The notes under the pieces are model-generated. The model was not told the DNA's origin. It saw only the letters and a list, made by a program, of their open reading frames with translations, and searched no databases. DNA of 64,000 nt, taken from contig NZ_JAHKPD010000018.1 in the NCBI RefSeq assembly GCF_018860245.1, positions 124,001 through 188,000 of the forward strand. The letters are read 5' to 3'. The stretch is from Pseudotamlana agarivorans (GTDB lineage Bacteria; Bacteroidota; Bacteroidia; Flavobacteriales; Flavobacteriaceae). Each line of letters opens with the position of its first letter. The stretch's first letter is position 1. The translations under genes and the position numbers were made by a program. Below are positions 35,794-44,519 of the stretch, piece by piece.

Positions 35794-37188
35794 TTATAAA
35801 ATAGATGCGGCAATAATATTAAATAGGCTGGCCTTAGTTTTGAAAAAATCATTTTCCAAAGCGATGGCTTTCAGTTTGGCATCAATAAGTTTTGATTCTC
35901 TGGAGTTTACTAGAAAAAGTGAACTTTCACCCAGAAAGAACTTACGTTCTTCTGCATCAAGCATTTTGTTATAGTCGTTTACTATTTGGGCGGTGTATTT
36001 GTTTTGTAAGCTGAAGGACGTCAATTCTTGGTTAATAGCATTTACTTTATTCTTTAATGATACTTTCGTGGTTTGTATTTCAAATTGCGTATCCATTATT
36101 TTTAACTTGGCAAGCTTAAGGTCGGCGCGTTCTTTTCTTAAAAACAAGGGGAAACTTATGTTAACACCACTTTTATAGTCCGATGTGCTAAACGATCGTG
36201 CTACTTCTGGTGTTTGCGACAAGAAATTGTACTGTAAATCTATTTGAGGTAGTAAATTATTAGTTTTTAGTCGTTTTTCAACATTTAAACTTTGAAATTT
36301 ATAGCCTAAAGATAGGAGTTTAGGATGTTCGTCAAAGTCAAAATTTTCAATATCTAATACCGAGGTGTTCAGGGTGTTGTCAATCGTGTTTAAAGTATTC
36401 GTATCTGGAATGATACCTTCTTTTATTTCTATAGGTGTGTTTTCATTAAGCCATAAATAATTTGAGAGCTCTAATGACGCTTTCATGTACTTAACCCGCG
36501 ATTTTTCTAAGTTTAATTTTCTGTTGTTCAGTGCAATCCTAGCTTCTAAAGTGTCAATGGCAGGCACATCGCCTACTTCATAACTCTTTTTAACACCGTT
36601 AAATCGTATTCGAGCATTCTCAAGGAAGGCTTCGTAAACTTGTTTTTCATTAAAGGTTTTTAGCCAATTAAAATAACTTATAGTGGCTTGGTAAAGAATA
36701 TTATTTATTAGCAATTGCCTATCGGCTTTGGCTTGATTTACAAATAACTTAGATTGTTTTAGCATGGCCATTCGTTCGTTGATAAGCAAGCCTTTTGCTA
36801 CAGAAACGGATACGCCAACACTGTATAGTCCGTCGTCGGGTGTGTTGTTTTCCGGATTTAAATAATATCCAGTATTTTCTTCAAAATTACCCTTTAACTC
36901 AACACCATACCAAGTTGGTATTTTAAAAGCTGCATTTAGCTTATCATAGTATTCGGTGTCTTTAAATTTCTTTCTTCCGTAATCTACCTCCAGTTTAGGG
37001 TCGAAGGCACCTCTCGCTTTCATTAATTTCGCTTCACTTTCATTAATAACCAGATTGGCTTGTTTAACTACAGGGTGAAACGATTTTACGAAACCTAAAT
37101 ATTCAGGTAAACTAATCACTTTCGTGCTGTCTTGAGCATAGAGCAAAGTGCTCGTGAATAATATGATATGAAAAAATAATGTTTTCAT
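35794..37188 (-). CDS. TolC-type outer-membrane efflux protein
   Basis: A 464-residue outer-membrane factor with a signal peptide (FHIILFTSTLLYAQ) and two similar halves of long alpha-helices and short strands, as in TolC. Typical segments are SEAKLMKARGAFDPKLEVDY near residue 50 and LKLAKLKIMDTQFEIQTTKVS near 355. It would form the exit duct of the ABC/HlyD export complex encoded just upstream, 2 nt away. Confidence 0.9.
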   Translation of the reverse strand: MKTLFFHIILFTSTLLYAQDSTKVISLPEYLGFVKSFHPVVKQANLVINESEAKLMKARGAFDPKLEVDYGRKKFKDTEYYDKLNAAFKIPTWYGVELKGNFEENTGYYLNPENNTPDDGLYSVGVSVSVAKGLLINERMAMLKQSKLFVNQAKADRQLLINNILYQATISYFNWLKTFNEKQVYEAFLENARIRFNGVKKSYEVGDVPAIDTLEARIALNNRKLNLEKSRVKYMKASLELSNYLWLNENTPIEIKEGIIPDTNTLNTIDNTLNTSVLDIENFDFDEHPKLLSLGYKFQSLNVEKRLKTNNLLPQIDLQYNFLSQTPEVARSFSTSDYKSGVNISFPLFLRKERADLKLAKLKIMDTQFEIQTTKVSLKNKVNAINQELTSFSLQNKYTAQIVNDYNKMLDAEERKFFLGESSLFLVNSRESKLIDAKLKAIALENDFFKTKASLFNIIAASIL

Positions 37189-37190
37189 TT

Positions 37191-38546
37191 TTATATTTTT
37201 TTAGAGGCGTCCTTTTGGTTTTTGTTCGGTTGGTAGTAGTTAGGCGGGAAACTATTAATTTGTCGCCACAATTCGAACCAAATAGGTACATCTTCAAGTA
37301 AAGCAATGGTTCGCGCGCCAGATCCAACTCTAATGGCTTCAGGCCATTTGTAATCTACTTCATCGGGAGCCAGTAACACACGGTATTTGCCGTTGGTGCT
37401 AATAAAATTTTCAATAGCAACAACTCTAGCGCCGTAGGTTCCGTAAGATGCGTTTGGCCATCCGCTAAAAACTATGGCTGGCCAACCATCAAATTGTACA
37501 CGTACTTTTTCTCCAATATGAAGCAAAGGTAAATCGATTGGACTCGCATAGGTTTCAACAGCTAAATCATATTGGGCAGGCATAATACTTACCAATTCTT
37601 GACCTTCTTTAAAAGTAATCCCAATACCACCAGTATGTGCTCTATTTATATAACCAGCTTGTGGCGCGGTAACAAATAGCAAACTGTTACGAATTTTGTA
37701 GTTGGAATACGTGTTTTCGAGTTTGGTTACCTGTGCTTGGGCATCAAAACCACTAGATTGCGCCGTATACATATCACTTTGTGCTTTTGAAATTTTGTCG
37801 GCATAAGAAGCGCTAATTCTAGAAAGTTCCAGTTGTGCGTTTAAAACTTCGTTCTGGCTGGCGATATATTTGTTTTCTTGTGAAATTAATTTGGCTTGAG
37901 TTTCTTGTAGTTTCAGGCGCTTTTCTTCAACATCTTTCACAGCCTTTAAACCTTCTTCTTGAAGGGTTTCAATACGTTCAAATTGACGTTCGGCAATGTT
38001 TAAATTGGTTTTGGCAGCTTCTAAATCGATGCTGTCACTTTTCACCTTTAATTTCGACTGAATTAATTTGTTTTCGGTTTGTTTAAATTTTAATTTCTGC
38101 TCGTTAAGTATGGCGCTAATTTGTCGGTTTAAAGCATTTACTTTGCCTTCGTAAGCATTTACCGAAGACGCTTTTGCTTCTATCTGTTGGTTTGTTCTTT
38201 CAACCAATTTATCATCAAAATAGTCACTTTTTACTTCCGAAATTCGAAGTATCGTATCGCCTTTTTTTACATAATCACCCTCTTGAACAAACCATTCTTC
38301 AATGCGCCCAGGAATTTGCGACATGATGTGTTGCGGGCGCTGGTTTGGTTTTAAAGTGGTAACTGTTCCATTTCCCGTTATGTTTTGAGTCCACGGTAGG
38401 AAAAGAGTAATCACCATAATGATGGCAAGTGCAATTAAAAACTTGTTGAATTGCTTATAATAGTTTTTATTGAAAATGTCCTTGCTAGACTTAAAACGTG
38501 TTAAATCTATCTTTTTATTTAGTTGATTATTAGATATATTTAGCAT
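37191..38546 (-). CDS. HlyD-family membrane fusion protein
   Basis: A 451-residue adaptor. One membrane helix (FLIALAIIMVITLFLPW, about residues 35-52) precedes a biotinyl-lipoyl-like domain (PGRIEEWFVQEGDYVKKGDTIL) and a long coiled coil (about 115-290, with QFERIETLQEEGLKAVKDVEE). The beta-barrel resumes at LLFVTAPQAGYINRA. It bridges the inner-membrane ABC protein and the TolC-like duct. The start is 3 nt downstream of the ABC gene. Confidence 0.9.
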   Translation of the reverse strand: MLNISNNQLNKKIDLTRFKSSKDIFNKNYYKQFNKFLIALAIIMVITLFLPWTQNITGNGTVTTLKPNQRPQHIMSQIPGRIEEWFVQEGDYVKKGDTILRISEVKSDYFDDKLVERTNQQIEAKASSVNAYEGKVNALNRQISAILNEQKLKFKQTENKLIQSKLKVKSDSIDLEAAKTNLNIAERQFERIETLQEEGLKAVKDVEEKRLKLQETQAKLISQENKYIASQNEVLNAQLELSRISASYADKISKAQSDMYTAQSSGFDAQAQVTKLENTYSNYKIRNSLLFVTAPQAGYINRAHTGGIGITFKEGQELVSIMPAQYDLAVETYASPIDLPLLHIGEKVRVQFDGWPAIVFSGWPNASYGTYGARVVAIENFISTNGKYRVLLAPDEVDYKWPEAIRVGSGARTIALLEDVPIWFELWRQINSFPPNYYQPNKNQKDASKKI

Positions 38547-38549
38547 GAT

Positions 38550-40217
38550 TTATAGATTTTGAAGGGTTGCATGACCATTTTCTAAAGTCAATAATTCATT
38601 ACAGTTTTCAGCCCAGTTTTTGTCATTACTTATCACGATTACCGACCATGGATTTTCCTTATTGGTCAGAAATTCTATGATTTCTAACGATTCTTCTTTA
38701 GAAGACTTATTTAAAGGTTTTTCAAGAATTAATATCTTAGGAGACTTTAAAACGGCGCGCGCTAAAATCATTTTCTTCGAAACAGTAAACGATAATTGAT
38801 TGCCTTCAGCTTGAATGATGGTGTTAAGTCCCTTGGGTTGTTCTTTAATAAACGATCTTAATCCTACTTTGTCTATAATCTCAAATATTTTCTCGTCGGT
38901 TATTGTCGGGTTTCCAAAAGTTAAATTCTCTCTAATGCTGCCATCAAACGGTGTTTCTTCAGAAAAAGAAACGCCAACCTGAGAACGAAAATGGTTCAAA
39001 TTCAAACTGCTTATCGACATATCGTTTACGTAAACTGCTCCCGATGTCGCTTCATTAACACCTGCGATAAGACGTAATAAAGTTGATTTTCCGCTACCGC
39101 TTTCGCCTGTTATGAGAATGCGGCTGTCTTTTTTTATTTTTAATGAAATGTTGTTTAATATAGGTTTGCTTTTATCGGAAACCGAATAAGAAACTTGGTC
39201 CAATTCAATGGTTAAGCCATTTTTAAATACAGGCCTATCGCCATCTTGACTTTCTAGCTCTTTATCAACGATTTGACCTATTTTTTCTATAGAAGTTAGG
39301 GCATCGTAAAAGGATTCCAAGCCAAGAATCAATTTTTCAACTGAGCCTATAATTAGTAAAATGATGATTTCTGCGGCTACAAACTGACCAATATTCATTT
39401 CCTGGTTTAAAACTAATGCCCCTCCAATAAGTAAAAGGCTGGCGGTAACAATGACTTTAAAACTTATCATTTGAATAAACTGCAACATAAGTATTTTAAA
39501 GTGGCTTTCTCTCGATTTTAAATATTCACTAACCAATTCATCATTTTTACTCAAGCCTAAATTGGTGCTTCCAGACAGTTTAAAACTGGTTACCGTTCTG
39601 GCTATTTCTTGAATCCAGTGCGCAACTTTATATTTATTTTTAGATTCTTTTAAACTGGTTTTGAGTCCTTTTTCTGCTGTGAATTTGAAAATAACAAAGA
39701 TCAATATCAGTAATAAAACACCAAAAATGATAAAGAATGTGTGGTAAAAGGATAGTAGAATTAAAGCAAAAATCGTTTGTAAAACTGCCGAAGGCACATC
39801 AATTAGGATTTTCGATAAACTTTTTTGAAAGGTTAATGTATCAAAAAACCGATTTGCTAATTCCGGTGGGTGGTAATTACGAAGTTCAGCCATTTTTATT
39901 TTTGGAAAACGGTAGCTTAATTCGAAAGAGGATCTTAAAAACACACGCTGCTGTATGGTTTCCAAAATACGCAGTTGCATAATTTGTAAGCCGCCAGCAA
40001 AAGCCACACCTATGGTAACTAATACCACTAAAACAATCCATGAGGTGGATACTTGGGCACCCTGAATAAGGTTGATAATCGCCTGGATGCCTAGTGGGAG
40101 CGTTAAGGAAATAACACCTGAGAATATGGCGTAATAGAATATTTGTAAAATATCTCTTTTCTCAAGCTCTATTAATCCTAGAAAACGTTGCCATGGTGTC
40201 ATTGTAGGTTCCGTCAT
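38550..40217 (-). CDS. ABC transporter (permease-ATPase) with degenerate catalytic motifs
   Basis: A 555-residue half-transporter with six membrane helices (about residues 25-305) and a C-terminal nucleotide-binding domain. Walker A is intact (GESGSGKST, 371-379). The rest is degraded: the Q-loop Gln is replaced (VSFSEETPF, 416-424), the signature LSGGQ reads LSFTV (475-479), Walker B plus catalytic Glu (DE) read EK (499-500), and the H-loop His is Asn531. It probably binds but barely hydrolyses ATP. The reading frame is complete, and its place in an operon with HlyD and TolC suggests selection for a non-classical role. Confidence 0.9.
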   Translation of the reverse strand: MTEPTMTPWQRFLGLIELEKRDILQIFYYAIFSGVISLTLPLGIQAIINLIQGAQVSTSWIVLVVLVTIGVAFAGGLQIMQLRILETIQQRVFLRSSFELSYRFPKIKMAELRNYHPPELANRFFDTLTFQKSLSKILIDVPSAVLQTIFALILLSFYHTFFIIFGVLLLILIFVIFKFTAEKGLKTSLKESKNKYKVAHWIQEIARTVTSFKLSGSTNLGLSKNDELVSEYLKSRESHFKILMLQFIQMISFKVIVTASLLLIGGALVLNQEMNIGQFVAAEIIILLIIGSVEKLILGLESFYDALTSIEKIGQIVDKELESQDGDRPVFKNGLTIELDQVSYSVSDKSKPILNNISLKIKKDSRILITGESGSGKSTLLRLIAGVNEATSGAVYVNDMSISSLNLNHFRSQVGVSFSEETPFDGSIRENLTFGNPTITDEKIFEIIDKVGLRSFIKEQPKGLNTIIQAEGNQLSFTVSKKMILARAVLKSPKILILEKPLNKSSKEESLEIIEFLTNKENPWSVIVISNDKNWAENCNELLTLENGHATLQNL

Positions 40218-40219
40218 TG

Positions 40220-40894
40220 TTATAGTTTTAAGGTGTTTATTGTTAGGTTAATAAAGAATGATGATGGTTGTGTGGTTTCATTACAATCGGTCATTTTTGG
40301 CAAATGATCTTTTAGAAAATGTTGATGTAAACTGCCTTCAATAATGGTGCTTGCTAACGAAGAAGCGAAAGTATAATTTGGAGCGGCTTCAGTAATCATG
40401 TCACTTAATCTTGCGATCAAACGTTTGTAAATTACAAAGTAACCAGCCTTGTTTTCTTGGTCAACTTCTTTGGTTAAAAAGGATTTTGAATTTTCGTTAA
40501 TAATAATGTTGTTCAGTATAATTTCGTTGATATGCGAGAAATTTGAATCTTCTTTTGTAGTTCGACATAAAATATCAATGGCTTTTTCTAATTTCTCTTT
40601 TTTATCGTGAATACTATAGGTTTCAAAGACCATTTGATACTCTAACCAAGCCCAATACCAAGACGATAAGTACAATAATAGTTTATGCTTGTTTTCGAAA
40701 TAACGATAAATAGAACTTTCATTAGAACCTATTTTAATACCTAGTTTTTTAAATGTAAAGGCCTCAAATCCAATGTTATCTATTAAAAGAATGCTGTTTT
40801 CAATAATGCGTTTGCCTAATGTTGAAGATTCAGGGTCTTTAACGTAAATGATGTCGGGCACTGAAATTTTAAGATTTGATAGTAAATTACGCAT
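40220..40894 (-). CDS. TetR/AcrR-family transcriptional regulator
   Basis: A 224-residue regulator. The helix-turn-helix is IDNIGFEAFTFKKLGIKIGSNESSIYRYFENKHKLLLYL (about residues 38-76). The rest is an all-helical ligand or dimer domain. It is the first gene of the operon with the ABC, HlyD and TolC genes (gaps of 2-3 nt), so it likely represses its own operon in response to an unknown compound. Confidence 0.88.
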   Translation of the reverse strand: MRNLLSNLKISVPDIIYVKDPESSTLGKRIIENSILLIDNIGFEAFTFKKLGIKIGSNESSIYRYFENKHKLLLYLSSWYWAWLEYQMVFETYSIHDKKEKLEKAIDILCRTTKEDSNFSHINEIILNNIIINENSKSFLTKEVDQENKAGYFVIYKRLIARLSDMITEAAPNYTFASSLASTIIEGSLHQHFLKDHLPKMTDCNETTQPSSFFINLTINTLKL

Positions 40895-41030
40895 GTGTAA
40901 TTATTTTAATTTCAAAAGTAATAGTAAAGCTATTAAAAAAGAAATTAAAGCTATTATTTATTTCTATGCGCAATCAATAAAATTTATGTGGATGAAATTT
41001 ATAATAAGAAAATGTCTTAAAAAGAGGGTT

Positions 41031-41732
41031 TTAATGGCAATCAATTTCGGTTGAAATGGTATCGTAAACTGGAGCAGGAGAGAGGTATGGAATGCCTAAT
41101 CCCAAACCGCGGACAATGAATAGTATACCAATGATAACTATAAAAACAGGAATTAAATTTTGAATGCGTTGCCTGGCTGCGCCTTTTAAAAACTGACTAA
41201 AATATATGGCTGTGGTCATTAAAGGGATGGTTCCTAAGCCAAAAACGGCCATATATAAGCTTCCTGAATACGTATTTCCACTACCTATGGCTGCAAAAAC
41301 CGCCATGTAAACCAATCCGCAAGGTAAAAAACCATTTAAAAAACCGATGGTTAAAAAGGTGTCGAAGGTTTTCTTTTTTAAAGCTTTTCCTAAGGCCGAT
41401 TTCACTTTAGAAATGACTTTGTAAATGGGCTTAGAAAAATTGTATTTATTAAAGGTTTTCTGCGGAATTAAAACCACAAGAATCATTAAAACCCCAATAA
41501 TGATAGAGAGCTGCTGCTGAAAACCGAACAAGTATAATTGCTTCCCTATAAAGCCAAAAACTAAACCAATGATACTATAGGCGAGTAAGCGTCCTAAATG
41601 GTAAACAAATATTTGAGATACTTTTTTTACTTGATTCGATCGATCTACCGGAAGCATAAAGGCAATGGGACCGCACATACCTACACAATGAAAACTGCCT
41701 AATAAGCCTAATATGAATGCCGAAACAAGCAT
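41031..41732 (-). CDS. SafE/TauE-like membrane protein of the cco locus
   Basis: A 233-residue membrane protein with about six helices. GSFHCVGMCGPIAF (residues 12-25) and NGFLPCGLVYMAV (about 134-146) are Cys-containing motifs typical of the subgroup found with cytochrome oxidase genes, possibly for copper or thiol handling. It starts one nt after ccoH and ends the cco gene order. Annotated relatives are called sulfite exporters, but transport of sulfite is unproven here. Confidence 0.8.
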   Translation of the reverse strand: MLVSAFILGLLGSFHCVGMCGPIAFMLPVDRSNQVKKVSQIFVYHLGRLLAYSIIGLVFGFIGKQLYLFGFQQQLSIIIGVLMILVVLIPQKTFNKYNFSKPIYKVISKVKSALGKALKKKTFDTFLTIGFLNGFLPCGLVYMAVFAAIGSGNTYSGSLYMAVFGLGTIPLMTTAIYFSQFLKGAARQRIQNLIPVFIVIIGILFIVRGLGLGIPYLSPAPVYDTISTEIDCH

Positions 41733-41733
41733 A

Positions 41734-42180
41734 TTATAGGTGTATTTCTTCCTTAAATAAGTATGGTTTTCCTTGGTATTCCCATTCTATTCTAAGATTC
41801 CAACGGCCATCAAGTAGGCGTTTGTCCTTAACAAGTAAATGGGCATCACTAAGTGAAATAGGGGTTTCAAAATCTAATTGTTTACTTGATGGTCTGTATA
41901 AAATTATTTTGCCCTTAATGGTTTTGTAGTCGAGTCCCTTTGGAAAAGTAATAACTAGACCGTCTTTGGTTTTCTTATAGCTAACATTTTCTGAAAGTGT
42001 GTTGGCATTGTTTAGTCTGTCAATATCATTTTGATAGGCTAATTCAACACCATAATAATCTTCTGTTACCAACTCATGATCGTATGCTTTATCCACATTC
42101 ATGGTGATAATAAAATACATGATGAAGGAAATGAATCCCACAAATGCTAATACTATGCTTGTTCCCCAGTTTATTTTCAT
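41734..42180 (-). CDS. ccoH: FixH/CcoH-like cbb3 oxidase assembly protein
   Basis: A 148-residue protein with one N-terminal membrane helix (SIVLAFVGFISFIMYFIITM, about residues 8-27) and MNVDKAYDHELVTEDYYGVEL, the FixH start. The rest is a periplasmic domain (LRIEWEYQGKPYLFKEEI at the end). It helps assemble cbb3 oxidase together with the CcoI copper pump. It is separated from ccoG by the HEPN/MNT insertion. Confidence 0.85.
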   Translation of the reverse strand: MKINWGTSIVLAFVGFISFIMYFIITMNVDKAYDHELVTEDYYGVELAYQNDIDRLNNANTLSENVSYKKTKDGLVITFPKGLDYKTIKGKIILYRPSSKQLDFETPISLSDAHLLVKDKRLLDGRWNLRIEWEYQGKPYLFKEEIHL

Positions 42181-42202
42181 CCCTATTTTTGTGTTTTTTT
42201 AT

Positions 42203-42220
42203 TTCCCGTGAAAACGGGAA
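42203..42220. repeat. GAAA-tetraloop hairpin repeat
   Basis: TTCCCGTGAAAACGGGAA forms a 7-bp stem with a GAAA loop. The same sequence occurs at 7749-7768 and, inverted, at 34820-34833. It lies between the HEPN pseudogene and ccoH. Confidence 0.6.
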
Positions 42221-42228
42221 TCTGTGTT

Positions 42229-42555
42229 TTATTTTTTTAATGCAATAATTTCCTTTTTTAAGTTGGGGAGTTCTTTAAAATGATTGTCCAAATTACCTCG
42301 TCTGAAATACTGTCATATTCATGAGCGATTCGGTTTCTAGTTCCAATTATTTTTTTTGCATTATTAATCGTGATATCTGAATATTTATATTGTAAAATTC
42401 TGTTAATAGCTTCTCCAATTATTTCAATATTTCGTTCATTTTCTTTTTAAATCTTTTTGGTAAACAGAAAAATCAAGATTATCAGGTAAGAAATCATAAA
42501 TTTCATCAATTGACCTTTCAACATCCTCAAGCCATGAATTAATTCTATTGTCCAT
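42229..42555 (-). pseudogene. Frameshifted HEPN (HepT/DUF86) toxin gene
   Basis: The reading frame begins MDNRINSWLEDVERSIDEIY and stops early at DLKRK. In another frame it continues as ENERNIEIIGEAINRI and GTRNRIAHEYDSI, which contains the RX4H motif of HEPN RNases. A second shift near 42285 is needed to reach NHFKELPNLKKEIIAL and the stop at 42229. The parts together match a HepT-like protein, so the toxin is inactivated by at least two indels. Its start overlaps the MNT gene by 11 nt. Confidence 0.8.
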
Positions 42556-42847
42556 AAATCAGGATTTTTGTTTCATCAAGTTCCTTTTTGAAATATTTAT
42601 TTTTTATGGCGCGGTGTTCTATGAGGTCAATCTGACGTTTTAATAATTTTTCCAGTTTGTCTTTCAGTTCAAAGTATAAATTAGTGTATTCAAAAGGGTC
42701 ATTTTCATCAAAATCTACCACAAAATCATAGTCTGATTCATTGTTAAAATTATCTCTAGTTACAGATCCAAAAGCAGCGAAACTTCTAACCTTGTATTGT
42801 TTACAAAGTTTTTTAATCAGATTTATATTTTTGTCGTTTATTTTCAT
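42545..42847 (-). CDS. MNT-type nucleotidyltransferase (MntA-like antitoxin)
   Basis: A 100-residue minimal nucleotidyltransferase. FAAFGSVTRDNFNNESDYDF fits the GS-x10-DxD active site exactly. In HEPN/MNT modules this enzyme modifies and silences the HEPN toxin. Here the toxin is frameshifted, so the antitoxin may be a relic or have another target. The pair interrupts the cco gene order between ccoG and ccoH. Confidence 0.85.
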   Translation of the reverse strand: MKINDKNINLIKKLCKQYKVRSFAAFGSVTRDNFNNESDYDFVVDFDENDPFEYTNLYFELKDKLEKLLKRQIDLIEHRAIKNKYFKKELDETKILIYGQ

Positions 42848-43020
42848 ATTTCAAAAATAGTCAAATTTCTAGTGTGTTTGATTTTACGTGAATCTTGTTT
42901 TGATTCCATAATTTTTTTGCGTGATATAAAATCTAGTAGAAGAAGTTTCAATGAGTTTTTCCATATTGGAGTCGTTAGTTGCTGAAAACGTTTCCTTTTT
43001 AACTTTTAATTATTCATTAA

Positions 43021-44445
43021 CTACTTATAACTCCGCGGCCCCAAAAAGTTAGCCGTTGTCGTTTCAATCAAATCATCACCTTCATAAACGCCAATTTCTA
43101 TTTTATTTCGGTCACCTGATAATGCTGAATTATTTATTTCAACAAATAAAGTACCCTCTGCTAAGCCTTGACTAGGTACAAAGAGATTATCGTGGGTGGC
43201 TACAATCTTTAAAGTCCCCTTGTGAGACAATAGTTTTAAAGTCACATTTTCAAAATCACGAGATGTTTTATTAACTAGCTTATAGGTAAATACATTGCTA
43301 ATAATATTATTGTCTTTGTGCTCGTAAAGCTGACCAGGAAGCCTTAATATATTGGCCTCAATATCGTTTCTTAAAAACAACATACCGGTTAATAACCCTG
43401 TGAGAATCACTAAAACAGCGATGTACCCTTTTAATCTAGGGGTGAGTTTAAATTTAGCTTTCTTTTCAATTTCTTCCTCACTGGCGTAGCGTATTAGACC
43501 TTTTGGTAAATCGATACTTTCCATAATATGGTCACATTCGTCAATACAAGCGGTACAGTTTACACATTCTAATTGTGTCCCGTTACGAATGTCTATTCCT
43601 GTAGGACAAACATTTACACATTGTTTACAATCGATACAATCGCCATGACCAAGCGCTTCGCGGTCTTCATTTTTCTTGAATTTTTTTCGTCCGTTTTCAG
43701 CTTCACCACGCTTATGGTCGTAAGCAACAACAATTGATTTTGTATCTAGGAGCACCCCTTGTAACCTTCCGTAAGGACAAGCGATAATACAAACCTGCTC
43801 TCTAAACCAAGCAAAAACAAAATAAAATACGGCAGTAAAAATAATGAGTGACACTAGCGTGCTAAAATGATTACTGGGGCCGTCCTTTATGTATTGAATA
43901 AGTTTATCGCTTCCTATTAAGTAGGCCAGAAAAACATTCGCTATTATAAAGGAGATGAGTAAAAATATGAAGAGTTTTAGTCCTTTTTTTCTTATTTTTT
44001 CGGCATTCCATGGTTGTTTTGCCAAACGCATTTGTTTCCCGCGATCGCCTTCAATCCAATACTCAATACGACGGAATACCATTTCCATGAAAATGGTTTG
44101 CGGACAAATCCAACCACAAAATATTCTACCAAAAGCAACAGTAAAAAGCGCAATAAAAATAACGCCAATAAGCATGGAAATGACAAATAAATAAAAATCT
44201 TGAGGCCAGAAAGGGAATCCGAATATATTAAAACGACGTTCTAATACATTGAACATTAAAAACTGATTACCGTTTACTTTTATAAAGGGCGCAGTGATTA
44301 AGAAGGTTAATAATAAGTAACTAACATATTTACGGTACTTGTATAATTTACCGTTTGGTTTTTTAGGAAATACCCAGGCGCGTTTCCCGTCTTTGGTAAC
44401 CGTGCCAATAGAATCTCTAAATGTTTCGTTGTCCGGTGTTTCCAA
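43021..44445 (-). CDS. ccoG: Cytochrome c oxidase accessory protein CcoG (FixG)
   Basis: A 474-residue membrane protein with about five helices and two ferredoxin-like 4Fe-4S motifs, CIDCKQCVNVCPTG and CVNCTACIDECDHIM (about residues 265-310). FGRIFCGWICPQTIFMEMVF and CIIACPYGRLQGVL add further cysteines. CcoG is thought to reduce copper for CcoI and CcoN maturation. The C-terminal Ig-like domain (about 370-474) is typical. It follows ccoP after a 74-nt spacer carrying a hairpin. Confidence 0.95.
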   Translation of the reverse strand: METPDNETFRDSIGTVTKDGKRAWVFPKKPNGKLYKYRKYVSYLLLTFLITAPFIKVNGNQFLMFNVLERRFNIFGFPFWPQDFYLFVISMLIGVIFIALFTVAFGRIFCGWICPQTIFMEMVFRRIEYWIEGDRGKQMRLAKQPWNAEKIRKKGLKLFIFLLISFIIANVFLAYLIGSDKLIQYIKDGPSNHFSTLVSLIIFTAVFYFVFAWFREQVCIIACPYGRLQGVLLDTKSIVVAYDHKRGEAENGRKKFKKNEDREALGHGDCIDCKQCVNVCPTGIDIRNGTQLECVNCTACIDECDHIMESIDLPKGLIRYASEEEIEKKAKFKLTPRLKGYIAVLVILTGLLTGMLFLRNDIEANILRLPGQLYEHKDNNIISNVFTYKLVNKTSRDFENVTLKLLSHKGTLKIVATHDNLFVPSQGLAEGTLFVEINNSALSGDRNKIEIGVYEGDDLIETTTANFLGPRSYK

Positions 44446-44461
44446 TGTTTTTTTGAATTAA

Positions 44462-44490
44462 GACCTCTTGAGCTGGTAACTCAAGAGGTC
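44462..44490 (-). other. Hairpin between ccoP and ccoG
   Basis: GACCTCTTGAG (44462-44472) and CTCAAGAGGTC (44480-44490) form a perfect 11-bp stem with a 7-nt loop. No U-run follows on the minus strand, so it is less likely a full terminator than an mRNA-stabilising or partial-attenuation structure that lowers ccoG expression relative to the oxidase subunits. Confidence 0.6.
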
Positions 44491-44519
44491 AATTTAGTTT
44501 AATGTGTAATAATCTAGTT

